Below are positions 26,871 to 35,317 of a DNA stretch of 64,000 nucleotides, in pieces (positions within the stretch are counted from its first letter, which is position 1; each line of letters opens with the position of its first letter). The notes under the pieces were generated by a model. The model was not told the DNA's origin and searched no databases. It saw only the letters and a program-made list of their open reading frames with translations. The position numbers and the translations under genes are program-made. This stretch comes from Caballeronia humi (GTDB lineage Bacteria; Pseudomonadota; Gammaproteobacteria; Burkholderiales; Burkholderiaceae): the NCBI RefSeq assembly GCF_001544475.1, contig NZ_FCNW02000010.1, forward strand, positions 103,550 through 167,549, read 5' to 3'.

Positions 26871-27692
26871 ATGACCGTCAACCGATTCAGCGATTCCGCA
26901 CGCTACTGGCGCTCCCCGCTCGCGCCCGGCGCGGACATGCTGACCGCCGAGTATCACGACCACTCGTTCACGCCGCACTGGCACGACGCGTACACCGTTC
27001 CCGTGATCGAAGCGGGTGCCGAGTGCTACGACTATCGTGGCTCGCACTATGTCGCGGAGGCCGGCTCGGTGCCGGTCATCAATCCCGGCGAGCTGCATAC
27101 GGGCGCGCGGGCGGTCGATGCGGGCTGGCGGTATCGCGTGTTCTATCTGCCGGTGGAGTTCGTGCAGTCGATCGCGAGCGAAGTCTCGGGGCGCGCCGAG
27201 CCGCTGCCGTGGTTCCCCGCCGAGATCATTCGCGACGGCGATCTCGCGCGGCGCCTGGCTTTGGCGCACCGCGCGCTCGAAGCCGGCGGCGATCCGCTCG
27301 CCGCCGAGACCGCGCTGCTCGACGCACTTTCGACACTGCTCGCGCGGCACGCGAGCGAGCGGCCATCGGTCAGGCAAATCGGCAGCGACGCGGTGCGCGC
27401 CGAAGCGATGAAAGCGCGTCTCACGGACGATCTCACCGCGCCCGTCACGCTCGCGGAACTCGCGGCGAGCGTCGGCTTGTCGACGTTTCATGCGGCGCGA
27501 CTTTTCACGCGCGAGACGGGTCTCGCGCCGCACGCGTGGCGCAACCAGATGCGGCTCACGCGCTCGCTCGGCGCGTTGCGCGCGGGCGTCTCGGTGACTG
27601 AGGTCGCGGCCGCGAGCGGTTTCACCGATCAGAGCCATTTCACGCGGCATTTCAAGCGTGCGTTCGGCGTGCCGCCGGGCCGCTGGCGGTAA
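26871..27692 (+). CDS. AraC family transcriptional regulator
   Basis: 273 aa. The N-terminal cupin-like sensor (about residues 1-110) shows HDHSFTPHWHDAYTVPVIEAG and a GSVPVINPGELHTG loop. The C-terminal domain has two helix-turn-helix units, LAELAASVGLSTFHAARLFT and VTEVAAASGFTDQSHFTRHF, ending KRAFGVPPGRWR. It directly precedes azlCD on the same strand, an arrangement common for AzlCD activators. Confidence 0.93.
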   Translation: MTVNRFSDSARYWRSPLAPGADMLTAEYHDHSFTPHWHDAYTVPVIEAGAECYDYRGSHYVAEAGSVPVINPGELHTGARAVDAGWRYRVFYLPVEFVQSIASEVSGRAEPLPWFPAEIIRDGDLARRLALAHRALEAGGDPLAAETALLDALSTLLARHASERPSVRQIGSDAVRAEAMKARLTDDLTAPVTLAELAASVGLSTFHAARLFTRETGLAPHAWRNQMRLTRSLGALRAGVSVTEVAAASGFTDQSHFTRHFKRAFGVPPGRWR

Positions 27693-27775
27693 AGTTTCAC
27701 GCGCCGCGCGACCGCAAGAACGTACAAGCGCCCGCCCGCCGTTGCGCCCTATCCTCGCTGCCAAAGGAGGACATC

Positions 27776-28513
27776 TTGAAATCACCCGGCAACCGTTTAA
27801 GCGAATTCGCCGCCGGCGCCCGCGACACGCTCCCGATGATGATCGGCGCCGCGCCGTTCGGCGTCATCTACGGCACGCTCGTGACCGCCAGCCCGTTGAG
27901 CCCGTGGCACGGCCAGTTGATGTCGCTGGCCGTCTTCGCGGGCTCGGCGCAGTTCATCGCGGTCGGGTTGATCGCGGGCCATGCGAGCTTCGCCGTCATC
28001 TGGGCGACGACGCTCATTGTCAACCTGCGCCACATCCTCTACTCCGCGACGCTCGCGCCGTACGTCTCGCACCTGCCCGCGCGCTGGCGCTGGACGCTGG
28101 GCGCGCTGATGACCGACGAGGTTTTCGCCGTCGCCTATGCGCATTACCAGAAACGTCCGCCGGGCGAGACCGGTCCGTACTACTTCTTCGGCTCCGGCCT
28201 AGCGATGTACCTGAACTGGCAACTGTGGACGGTGCTCGGACTCGTTTTTGGCTCCGCATTTCCGGGGCTACAGTCACTCGGACTCGATTTCGCGATGGTC
28301 GCGACGTTCATCGCGATCGTCGTGCCGCAGCTCGTCGCGCTGCGGTTCGTGGCGGCATCGCTGGCGGCGGGCGTGCTGTCGTTCGCGTGGCAGGGCTGGC
28401 CGTACAAGCTCGGGCTGCTGGCGGCGGTGCTCGTCGGCGTCGCGGTGGGAACGGCGCTGACGCTGATCGAAAGCCGTCCGCGCAATCAGCATGCGCAAGG
28501 AGGCACGCGATGA
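27776..28513 (+). CDS. azlC: AzlC family branched-chain amino acid exporter, large subunit
   Basis: 245 aa membrane protein with about six or seven hydrophobic segments. APFGVIYGTLV near the start, FAGSAQFIAVGLI and NLRHILYSATLAP are AzlC signatures. With AzlD it forms an exporter related to the YgaZH valine exporter. A GGAGGA site lies seven bases before the start. The stop overlaps azlD (ATGA). Confidence 0.93.
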   Translation: MKSPGNRLSEFAAGARDTLPMMIGAAPFGVIYGTLVTASPLSPWHGQLMSLAVFAGSAQFIAVGLIAGHASFAVIWATTLIVNLRHILYSATLAPYVSHLPARWRWTLGALMTDEVFAVAYAHYQKRPPGETGPYYFFGSGLAMYLNWQLWTVLGLVFGSAFPGLQSLGLDFAMVATFIAIVVPQLVALRFVAASLAAGVLSFAWQGWPYKLGLLAAVLVGVAVGTALTLIESRPRNQHAQGGTR

Positions 28514-28860
28514 ATACACTGGCGCACACGCTGTCTTCGAGCTACGTCCTGCTTATCCTCGGCATGGCACTCGTGACCTATTTGATCCGCGCGGCCGTTT
28601 TCGTTTTCGGCGACAAGCTCGCGTTCCCGCCGCTCGTGCGCACCGCGCTCTCCTTCGTGCCCGTGACGGTACTCACTGCAATCATCGTCCCGATGACCGT
28701 GTCGCCGCACGGCAACGGTGCCGAACTGACGTGGCGCAATCCGCAACTGGTCGCGGCGATCGTCGCGATCGGGGTGTGCTTCGCGACGCGCCGGCCGTTG
28801 CTGACGATCGCCGTGTCGCTCGCGGTGTTTTTCTTCTGGCAACTGGTCGTGGTGGCCTGA
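28510..28860 (+). CDS. azlD: AzlD family branched-chain amino acid exporter, small subunit
   Basis: 116 aa, with four hydrophobic segments. LILGMALVTYLIRAAVFVF and VRTALSFVPVTVLTAIIVP are typical of AzlD/YgaH. Its ATG lies within the azlC stop, so the subunits are translationally coupled. Confidence 0.93.
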   Translation: MNTLAHTLSSSYVLLILGMALVTYLIRAAVFVFGDKLAFPPLVRTALSFVPVTVLTAIIVPMTVSPHGNGAELTWRNPQLVAAIVAIGVCFATRRPLLTIAVSLAVFFFWQLVVVA

Positions 28861-29001
28861 ACAGTCACCTGAAGCCGCGCCCGAATCCCCTCAAGTTCCC
28901 GGCCCGCGCGCCGTTATAAGAGTCGAATGGCTTCGCCCTCGCGGCGCGGCCGACTGCACTCCCGCCATCAGCACGGTCTGAGCGCGGAACCGGGAACCAT
29001 C

Positions 29002-29769
29002 ATGCGTCAAATCACCCTTTCGCTGCGCGACGAAACGATCGCTGCACTGCATCGCGACTTCGAGTCGTTCACGCGGCTGTCGCTCAAGATCGATCCGCAG
29101 TTCATCACGCCGTCGTTCGAGGACTTCCTGCGCGCGAAGCTCCTCGACAACCCGACGCCGCTCACCGAGCAAGCCGTGCAGCGCATGCTGACGCACGGCC
29201 AGTACGCCTGGGCGAAGCGCGCGCTCGACAAGGAGTTTCCGGACGTCGTCGAGATCCTGATCCGGCAGGCGGCTGAGCACGGCTTCAGTTTCGCGATCCG
29301 TTCCGACTGGACGGCCGACGACCTGATCAAGCAGTCGCGCGCATGGGCGACCGCGATCGTGACCGAGGCGAACGGCGATGCGTCGCAGATCGACGTGCTC
29401 GCGTCGCAGATCAAGTCGGCGGCGATGGATATCCGCGAAGTCGAGGAGAAGATGCAGACGCCGGCGTGGCGTCTCGCCGATTCACTGCGCCAGCGTGTTT
29501 ATGAGACGAAGATCGCGGTGGAGCACAGCGTGGGATCGACGGCGCGGGAGAAGCTGGGCGAGCTGCGGTGTTTGCTGCGGCTGGGGATTTTTCACGGGTC
29601 GATTCAGAAGCAGGAGGCGCAGCAGGTGCTGGAATATCTGCGGTCGCTGAAGCCCGAGCTTTTCGTCGAGGAACCTTACGATGGGTTCACGCGGTTCGCC
29701 AACTGGCTGAGGAGCGTGTTTGCGCCGGTCGCGAAGGCCCCGCGGGCTTCGCGTCCGGCGCAGCGGTGA
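29002..29769 (+). CDS. Conserved-looking hypothetical protein
   Basis: 255 aa from ATG 29002; the frame extends upstream without a ribosome binding site. No family recognised. It is soluble and mainly helical in appearance, with an acidic first half; the N-terminus MRQITLSLRDETIAALHRDF resembles a ribbon-helix-helix start but nothing more. A central heptad-rich stretch (about residues 135-175) and a basic, Pro/Ala-rich C-terminal tail (from about 240) are visible. Convergent with the helicase gene, 15 bases apart. Its codon use matches the neighbours. Confidence 0.8.
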   Translation: MRQITLSLRDETIAALHRDFESFTRLSLKIDPQFITPSFEDFLRAKLLDNPTPLTEQAVQRMLTHGQYAWAKRALDKEFPDVVEILIRQAAEHGFSFAIRSDWTADDLIKQSRAWATAIVTEANGDASQIDVLASQIKSAAMDIREVEEKMQTPAWRLADSLRQRVYETKIAVEHSVGSTAREKLGELRCLLRLGIFHGSIQKQEAQQVLEYLRSLKPELFVEEPYDGFTRFANWLRSVFAPVAKAPRASRPAQR

Positions 29770-29784
29770 GGTTAAAGTGGGCGC

Positions 29785-31935
29785 TTAATCCCACATCCCC
29801 TTCAACCTGGCCGCGATATCGATCTTCGCTTTGGCCGCGGCCGCCAGCCCCGCTGCCGTCGGCGCGGCGGCGACCGGCACCACCGGCCACGCTGCCGCTT
29901 CGAACCTGTCCATCAACTGCGCCGGAATGAAGCGCGTGCGCGACGCCCAGACATGCCGGTCGCCCAGATGTGTCTGGTTGTGAACGTAGAACCGCTGCGG
30001 CGTGATGACGTGCAAATCCTCTTTCGCCCGCGTCATCGCGACATATAAAAGCCGACGCTCTTCGTCGATTTCCTCGTCGCTGCCTGTGCCCAAATCCGAT
30101 GGAATACACCCGTCGACGCCGTTGAGCACGAAAACATTGCGCCATTCCTGCCCTTTCGCGGAATGAATCGTCGAGAGAATCAGGTAATCCTCATCGATAA
30201 GCGGCACGCCGGACTCGTCGCTCGTCGCGTCGGGCGGATCGAGCGTCAGTTCGGTGAGAAAGCGCTCGCGCGTCGGATACGTCGACGCGATGCTTTCCAT
30301 CTGCAGCACATCGCCGTGACGGATCGCGGCGTCCTCGTGATTGCGCTCCAGATGCGGCTCGTACCAGCGCCGGATCATCTCGAATTCAGCGGGCCAACCT
30401 GTATCGCGCCCGCACACCTTCGCCATCAGCGCGACGAACTGCGGCCAGTCCTCGCTCGCCCGCGCGGGCGCCGCGAACGATGCGAGCGCTTTCGGCGCCT
30501 CGCCGCGCGACACCTCATCGAGCACACGCCCCGCGATCGCCGGCCCGATGCCCGGCAGCAATTGCACGACCCGAAACCCCGCGACACGATCGCGCGGATT
30601 TTCCGCCCAGCGCAGCACGGCGAGCACGTCCTTCACATGCACCGAATCGAGAAACTTCAGCCCGCCGAATTTCACGAACGGAATGTTGCGCCGAGTGAGT
30701 TCGATTTCGAGCGTTGCGCTGTGACTCGACGTGCGAAACAGCACGGCCTGCGACTTGAGCGTCATGCCCGCCTCGCGCGCCTCCAGTACCTTTTCGACGA
30801 CGTAGCGCGCCTGATCGGCCTCGTCCGCTACGGAGACTACGCGCGGCTTCTGCGCGCACGCCTTGTCGGTCCAGAGATTCTTCGTGAAACGCTCGGTCGC
30901 GAGCCCGATCACCGCATTCGAAGCCTCCAGAATCGGTTGCGTCGAGCGGTAATTGCGCTCGAGCGTCACGCTGCGCGCGGGCGGATCGAAGTGACCCGGA
31001 AAATCGAGGATGTTGCGCACGGTCGCGCCGCGAAACGAATAGATCGACTGCGCATCGTCGCCGACGACGGTCAGGCCGCGCCCGTCCGGCTTCATCGAAA
31101 GGAGAATGGACGCCTGCAATCGGTTCGTGTCCTGATATTCGTCGACGAGGACGTGATCGAAGCGGCTCGACAGATCGGCGGCGATGCCCGGCTCCGCGGC
31201 CAGATGCGACCAGTAGAGCAGCAAGTCGTCGTAGTCCAGCACGCTTTGCGACTGTTTCGCGGCGACGTACGCGGCGAAGAGGCGGCGCAGGTCGGCCTCC
31301 CACTCGCGGCACCACGGAAACGCCTGATCGAGCACGGTCGCGAGCGACGCGCCCGTGTTCACGACGCGCGAGTAGATCGCGAAACACGTCGATTTCGCGG
31401 GGAAGCGCTTCTCTTTCGACGACAGCCCGAGTTCGTGCCGCACGAGGTTCATCAGATCAGCGGAATCTTCGCGGTCGTTGATCGTAAACGACGGCGACAA
31501 GCCGACGAGATCCGCGTAATCGCGCAACAACCGCGCGCCGACGCCGTGAAACGTGCCCGACCACGTGAGCCCTTGCGCGATCGCGCTCTTGCTGCCGAGC
31601 GCGCCGATTGCGATGCGTGACACGCGACGCGTCATTTCGAGCGCGGCGCGGCGCGAAAACGTCAGCAGCAGGATTCGATGCGGATCGGCGCCCTTCACCA
31701 GCAGATGCGCGACGCGATGCGCCAGCGTATTCGTCTTGCCTGACCCCGCGCCCGCGATTACCAGCAGCGGACCGCCCGGCGCGCCCGGCGCCTCGGTGCC
31801 GAACTCGACTGCCTCCCGCTGCGCGTCGTTGAGCTTCGCCAGGTAGGACGCGACGGCGGGATCGGCGGTGGGGGTTTCGGTGAGCACGGATGTAAAAAAG
31901 TGGGCGGGCGGGAGTGACGCACACTGTATATCCAT
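29785..31935 (-). CDS. UvrD/Rep-like ATP-dependent DNA helicase (superfamily I)
   Basis: 716 aa. Walker A is VIAGAGSGKTNTLAHRV, motif Ia LLTFSRRAALEMTRRV, Walker B VLVDEYQDTN, motif III VVGDDAQSIYSFRGA, motif IV LERNYRS, motif V STIHSAKGQEWRNVFV and motif VI EERRLLYVAMTRAKEDLHV: a complete 3'-5' SF1A set. The C-terminus is shorter than UvrD and ends in an Ala-rich stretch and KGMWD. Most similar in layout to stand-alone UvrD-like helicases rather than UvrD or Rep themselves. Confidence 0.94.
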   Translation of the reverse strand: MDIQCASLPPAHFFTSVLTETPTADPAVASYLAKLNDAQREAVEFGTEAPGAPGGPLLVIAGAGSGKTNTLAHRVAHLLVKGADPHRILLLTFSRRAALEMTRRVSRIAIGALGSKSAIAQGLTWSGTFHGVGARLLRDYADLVGLSPSFTINDREDSADLMNLVRHELGLSSKEKRFPAKSTCFAIYSRVVNTGASLATVLDQAFPWCREWEADLRRLFAAYVAAKQSQSVLDYDDLLLYWSHLAAEPGIAADLSSRFDHVLVDEYQDTNRLQASILLSMKPDGRGLTVVGDDAQSIYSFRGATVRNILDFPGHFDPPARSVTLERNYRSTQPILEASNAVIGLATERFTKNLWTDKACAQKPRVVSVADEADQARYVVEKVLEAREAGMTLKSQAVLFRTSSHSATLEIELTRRNIPFVKFGGLKFLDSVHVKDVLAVLRWAENPRDRVAGFRVVQLLPGIGPAIAGRVLDEVSRGEAPKALASFAAPARASEDWPQFVALMAKVCGRDTGWPAEFEMIRRWYEPHLERNHEDAAIRHGDVLQMESIASTYPTRERFLTELTLDPPDATSDESGVPLIDEDYLILSTIHSAKGQEWRNVFVLNGVDGCIPSDLGTGSDEEIDEERRLLYVAMTRAKEDLHVITPQRFYVHNQTHLGDRHVWASRTRFIPAQLMDRFEAAAWPVVPVAAAPTAAGLAAAAKAKIDIAARLKGMWD

Positions 31936-31957
31936 ACAACCCGCGCACGCAAGTGCC

Positions 31958-31989
31958 CGAAAATAACGAGGCCCCGCGCGCGGGGCCTC
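31958..31989 (-). terminator. Intrinsic terminator after the frameshifted exported-protein gene
   Basis: GAGGCCCCGCG and CGCGGGGCCTC form an 11-pair inverted repeat, followed on the minus strand by GTTATTTTCG. It lies 27 bases past the stop at 32017. Confidence 0.75.
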
Positions 31990-32016
31990 CGGTTCAGATC
32001 GAACGCTTTCGCCGCT

Positions 32017-32273
32017 TTACTGCGCTTTCTTCGCGTTCTTGAGGTTGGCATCGGCGGCGGCTTCGTTCGCCTCCGATTGCGATTCGGTCTTCTTCTTGTC
32101 GGCCTTCGCCTGCGCGACGGCGGCGTCCTTGTTGGCTTCGTCCTGCTTCTTCGCGGCCTTTTTGTCGGCGTGCGTCATCGGCGCGGGATCGGCTGTCTGT
32201 GCAAACGATGCCGTCGCGGCCGTCGCGATACGCCGGCCAGAAGCGCGGCGCAAAGTCTGGATGTGGTCGTCAT
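32017..32273 (-). pseudogene. Small Ala/Lys-rich exported protein, frameshifted in the signal peptide
   Basis: A good start (ATG 32273, GGGAGAA six bases upstream) opens MTTTSRLCAALLAGV, then at about 32229-32230 the frame is lost. The next frame continues IATAATASFAQTADPAPM and about 53 more residues of Ala/Lys/Asp-rich sequence to the stop. Joining the two gives a clean signal peptide with an ASFA-QTA cleavage site, close to that of the neighbour at 32389 (SAFA-QTA). One base seems to be missing. Either the gene is broken or this is a sequencing error. Function unknown. Confidence 0.7.
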
Positions 32274-32388
32274 GTAGTTCTCCCGTGTTGGGCGGAGTCG
32301 GCGCTGGGCGCCTACCCAGTCCCATGTATCGTGTTATTCGTGGCGCGGCCGCCGGATTGCGGCGACCGCTGCTCCTTCCCGGCCCGGC

Positions 32389-32793
32389 TTAATGCTGCAG
32401 GCCGGAGTCCTTCGGCGTGGCCGGTTCGGCCGCGTTCAGTTCGGCCTTGGCGGCATCCTTGTCCGCCTTGCGGTTGATCTTGGCGTTGCGCACTTCTTCC
32501 TTGTACTGCGCCTTGGCCTGCTGACTGGTCGCCTTCAGTTCCTGCTTGGACGCCTTCTTCGACGCGCTATATTCCGCGTTCGCCGCAGCATTCGCATTGC
32601 GCTTCTGAACGAGCGGATCGGTCGGCGCCGGCGCGACCAGATTTTGCGACGGCGGCGTCACGCCCGGCTGTCCTTGTACTTGCGCGGACATCTGAGCGCC
32701 ACCGTCCACGGGTTGAGCGGTCTGCGCGAAGGCGGACGTCGTAGCGATTGCAGCGAAAGTGGAGCCAATCAGCAGCGTTTGAATCTTCTTCAT
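32389..32793 (-). CDS. Small Ala/Lys-rich exported protein
   Basis: 134 aa. Signal peptide MKKIQTLLIGSTFAAIATTS ending AFA, cleaved before QTAQPVDGG. The mature part is Pro/Gln-rich, then highly charged and Ala/Lys-rich (from about residue 70, ASKKASKQELKATSQQAKAQ), predicted helical. No named family; it resembles small periplasmic proteins found in several copies in Burkholderia. AGAGAGGAA ahead of the start is a suitable ribosome binding site. Lies 115 bases upstream of the frameshifted gene of the same kind. Confidence 0.82.
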   Translation of the reverse strand: MKKIQTLLIGSTFAAIATTSAFAQTAQPVDGGAQMSAQVQGQPGVTPPSQNLVAPAPTDPLVQKRNANAAANAEYSASKKASKQELKATSQQAKAQYKEEVRNAKINRKADKDAAKAELNAAEPATPKDSGLQH

Positions 32794-33093
32794 GAGTTAT
32801 TCCTCTCTTGGTTGCTCTCGGGCGAAGCGGATAAACCCCGTGCCTGCCCGACTTCTTCGATTGATGAAATGAACGACCAGAATGCATCGATCACACGGTC
32901 AGACCCGCTAGCCGCCAAACGGGTTCGCCATAATCAGTCATTGTTACCGACCGTTTCACTTGGCTACATTTGCCGACATCGGCGACAGCGACGCGTTTCT
33001 GTCCGCCCGTTGGCTACAGCACGCCGTGTGCCCGCGTGGTTTATGATGGGCGCCCTTCCACGTACCGACGCCGTCAAAAGCGCCCCGCCCACC
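32794..33093. other. Intergenic region before the S4 protein
   Basis: 300 bases between divergent genes. The left part should carry the promoter of the exported-protein genes. A TATGAT at 33042-33047 could be a -10 element for the S4-domain gene, but no matching -35 is visible. Nothing else found. Confidence 0.4.
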
Positions 33094-33315
33094 ATGCCGC
33101 AACTCGAATTCACACTGACGGGCGAGTTCATCGAACTGCACAACCTGCTCAAGCTGATGGGCCTCGCCGACAGCGGCGGCTCGGCGAAGGCGCGCGTCGC
33201 GATGGGCGACGTGAAGGTCGACGGCAAGGTCGAACTGCGCAAGACGTGCAAGATCCGCGCGGGGCAAACCGTCCTGCTCGACGGATCGAAGATCAAGGTT
33301 CTGAAGGCGGTCTGA
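33094..33315 (+). CDS. S4-domain RNA-binding protein (YbcJ/RlbA-like)
   Basis: 73 aa made of a single S4 fold: FIELHNLLKLMGLADSGGSA, KARVAMGDVKVDGKVELRK and IRAGQTVLLDGSKIKV. Such stand-alone S4 proteins bind structured RNA, probably ribosomal; the exact role is unknown. Start chosen at the Met preceding PQLEFTLTG; an in-frame ATG at 33043 overlaps the possible -10 element and is less likely. Confidence 0.85.
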   Translation: MPQLEFTLTGEFIELHNLLKLMGLADSGGSAKARVAMGDVKVDGKVELRKTCKIRAGQTVLLDGSKIKVLKAV

Positions 33316-33392
33316 AGCGCGCCGGCATCGACAGGCCGCCGCGCAGGCAATAAGCTAGTCGTCTTCGGTTCACGGCTCCGCAATACGTTTCG

Positions 33393-34901
33393 ATGCACGC
33401 GAACCAGGCAGGCGACCCATCGCCCGCCAGCGTCTTTACCTCCGGCGGCGCGCTTGCGCGGCCGTCTTCACTCCGATCCGACATGCAACCCCGCTTCACG
33501 CACGCGGCCACGCCGCCGCCCAGCTTGTCCCGCCATGCCGTCGATACCGCTCGGCTCGCCGCGCCGCTTGCCATCGCGCAGTTGTCGCAGATGGCGATGG
33601 GCGTCACCGACACGATCCTCCTCGGCTCGCTCGGCCCCGACGCACTCGCGGCCGGCGGCCTCGGCGCCAATTTGTTCTTCGTCGTCGTGACGCTGTTGCA
33701 GGGCGTGCTGACGTCGGTGAGCGTGTCGGTGGCGCACGCGCGCGGTGCCAACGACGACGATCGCGTCCCGCATATCTACTGGACGGGGCTCGTGCTCTCT
33801 ATCCTGCTCGCGATTCCCGCGTTCGTGCTTTTGAGCTACGCCGAGCCACTGATGCTCGCGTTCAACGAGCCCGCGACGCTCGCGAGGAACGTCGGCGAAT
33901 ACTGCGCGGTGTTGCGCTGGGGCGCGCCGGGCAGCCTGATCGGCATCGGGATGATGCGCGCGTTCCTGCCGGCGATCGGCGCGGCGCGGCGGCTCTTGTG
34001 GGTGTCGATCGGCGGGGTGTTCGTCAACGGCTTTTTGAACTACGGGCTGATCCACGGCGCGTACGGTCTGCCGAAATACGGCTTCCTCGGCTCGGCGGCG
34101 GCGACCACGATCACCGTCTGGGCGATCGCGTTGGCGCTCGTCGCGTTTTTGCACCTGCGGCCGCGCTACCGGCATTTCGTTGTCGCATCGCGCCCGCGCC
34201 TGCCGCTGATGGGCGAGCTATTTGGCATCGGCTGGCCGGTCGCGATCACTTACGGTGTCGAGTCGACGCTTTTTCTCGCGACCGGGATGACCGTCGGCCT
34301 GCTCGGCGAGGCGCCGCTCGCCGCGCACCAGATCGCGCTCAACGTGGCGTCGGTGGCGTTCATGGTGCCGCTTGCGATCGGCCAGGCGGCGAACGTGCGC
34401 GTCGGCTACTGGATCGGCGCAGGCGTGCCGGTCGCGGCGCGGCACGCGGGGTTTGTCGCGATCGGGCTGGGCGTCGTGTTCATGATGCTGTCGGGGGTGG
34501 TGCTGATCGTGGCGCCGCATGCGATCGTCGGCCTGTACCTCCATCTCGACGATCCCGCGAACGCCCAGACCGTCGCGCTCGCGACTTCGTTATTGGGCGT
34601 GGCGGCGGTGTTCCAGATCGTCGACGGGATGCAGACGGTCGGCTCCGGCTGCCTGCGTGGCCTGAAGGACACGCGCATTCCGATGCTCGCCGCCGCGTTC
34701 GGCTACTGGGGCATCGGCTTTCCGACGGGCTATGTGCTCGCGTTCCACTTCCAGGCGGGCACGAAGGGCCTTTGGTGGGGGCTCGCGGCCGGCCTGGCGA
34801 GCGTCGCCGCGCTGATGACGTGGCGCTTTCACCGGATGAGCCGGCGGATGATCGAGAGCGGTATCGGGAAAGGCGCGGGCGAGTTGCAGCGGAATGCATA
34901 A
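33393..34901 (+). CDS. MATE family efflux transporter
   Basis: 502 aa, or 472 aa from the second in-frame ATG at 33483 (MQPRFTHAATPP), which fits family N-termini better. Twelve hydrophobic segments in two halves. Conserved blocks include LAIAQLSQMAMGVTDTILLG near the start and the mirrored IGWPVAITYGVESTLFLATG in the second half, as in NorM-type drug or metabolite:cation antiporters. Substrate unknown. Confidence 0.92.
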   Translation: MHANQAGDPSPASVFTSGGALARPSSLRSDMQPRFTHAATPPPSLSRHAVDTARLAAPLAIAQLSQMAMGVTDTILLGSLGPDALAAGGLGANLFFVVVTLLQGVLTSVSVSVAHARGANDDDRVPHIYWTGLVLSILLAIPAFVLLSYAEPLMLAFNEPATLARNVGEYCAVLRWGAPGSLIGIGMMRAFLPAIGAARRLLWVSIGGVFVNGFLNYGLIHGAYGLPKYGFLGSAAATTITVWAIALALVAFLHLRPRYRHFVVASRPRLPLMGELFGIGWPVAITYGVESTLFLATGMTVGLLGEAPLAAHQIALNVASVAFMVPLAIGQAANVRVGYWIGAGVPVAARHAGFVAIGLGVVFMMLSGVVLIVAPHAIVGLYLHLDDPANAQTVALATSLLGVAAVFQIVDGMQTVGSGCLRGLKDTRIPMLAAAFGYWGIGFPTGYVLAFHFQAGTKGLWWGLAAGLASVAALMTWRFHRMSRRMIESGIGKGAGELQRNA

Positions 34902-34943
34902 GCGCCGTACAGGCGACGCGATAAGCAAAGCACGCATACTTGG

Positions 34944-34972
34944 TTGGAGCGGCGCCGATCGGGCGCTAGGAT
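34944..34972 (+). promoter_or_regulatory. Possible sigma-70 promoter of a small RNA
   Basis: TTGGAG (34944-34949), a 17-base spacer and TAGGAT (34967-34972). This would place the start of transcription at about 34979, exactly at the 5' side of the hairpin of the candidate small RNA. Confidence 0.5.
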
Positions 34973-34978
34973 TAAGCC

Positions 34979-35042
34979 GTCTCCTCCTTGAGACTCTAGT
35001 GACAGGGGTATTGAGCCCGCCTTGATGGCGGGCTTTTTTTCG
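34979..35042 (+). ncRNA. Candidate small RNA with an anti-Shine-Dalgarno hairpin loop
   Basis: About 64 bases. The 5' end folds as GTCTC/GAGAC with loop CTCCTT; loop plus stem edge read CCTCCTT, the anti-Shine-Dalgarno sequence at the 3' end of 16S rRNA. A single-stranded stretch follows, then an intrinsic terminator (GCCCGCC, TTGAT, GGCGGGC at 35015-35033, then seven T). A promoter-like element lies just upstream. The hairpin and terminator are direct observations; a mRNA-binding role is inferred. It could instead only be the terminator of the MATE gene 110 bases upstream. Confidence 0.5.
35015..35040 (+). terminator. Intrinsic terminator
   Basis: Seven-pair GC stem GCCCGCC/GGCGGGC with a five-base loop and seven T residues. 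The T run is only on the plus strand, so it ends the candidate small RNA and/or the MATE transcript, not the minus-strand genes to the right. Confidence 0.9.
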
Positions 35043-35050
35043 TTTGGGGG

Positions 35051-35317
35051 TCAATCGGGTTCTTCTTGCTGCGACACCTTGAGATACGGCTTCAGCTCAG
35101 GGTTCGAGATGGCCAGCAAGTTGAGCGTGGCACTGCCGAATCGTCGTGCGAACTCGTCGTCGATCGTGTTGTCGTAGTCGGCCAAAGGGAGTTCCAGGGG
35201 AAACAAGCGCTCGGTGACCGCCAGCACCTTCTGCACATCGAGCGTGTACGACACCAGTGACTGTGTTTCTTCCGACCACATCACGACGACGCAGCGCTTT
35301 TCGTTGTTGGCGGCCAT
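35051..35317 (-). CDS. Small acidic protein, possible immunity partner
   Basis: 88 aa from ATG 35317 (MAANNEKRCVVVMWSEETQS), whose first base is shared with the stop of the upstream gene (TAATG). No family recognised. Acidic and soluble, with no signal peptide or membrane segment. Size, charge and tight coupling behind a larger unusual protein fit an immunity protein, but this is inference. GC content is visibly lower than in neighbouring core genes. Confidence 0.72.
   Translation of the reverse strand: MAANNEKRCVVVMWSEETQSLVSYTLDVQKVLAVTERLFPLELPLADYDNTIDDEFARRFGSATLNLLAISNPELKPYLKVSQQEEPD

Noticed and set aside
30163..31620. A 485-residue open frame opposite the UvrD-like helicase
   Set aside because: The helicase has a full set of SF1 motifs on the other strand, so this is a shadow frame.
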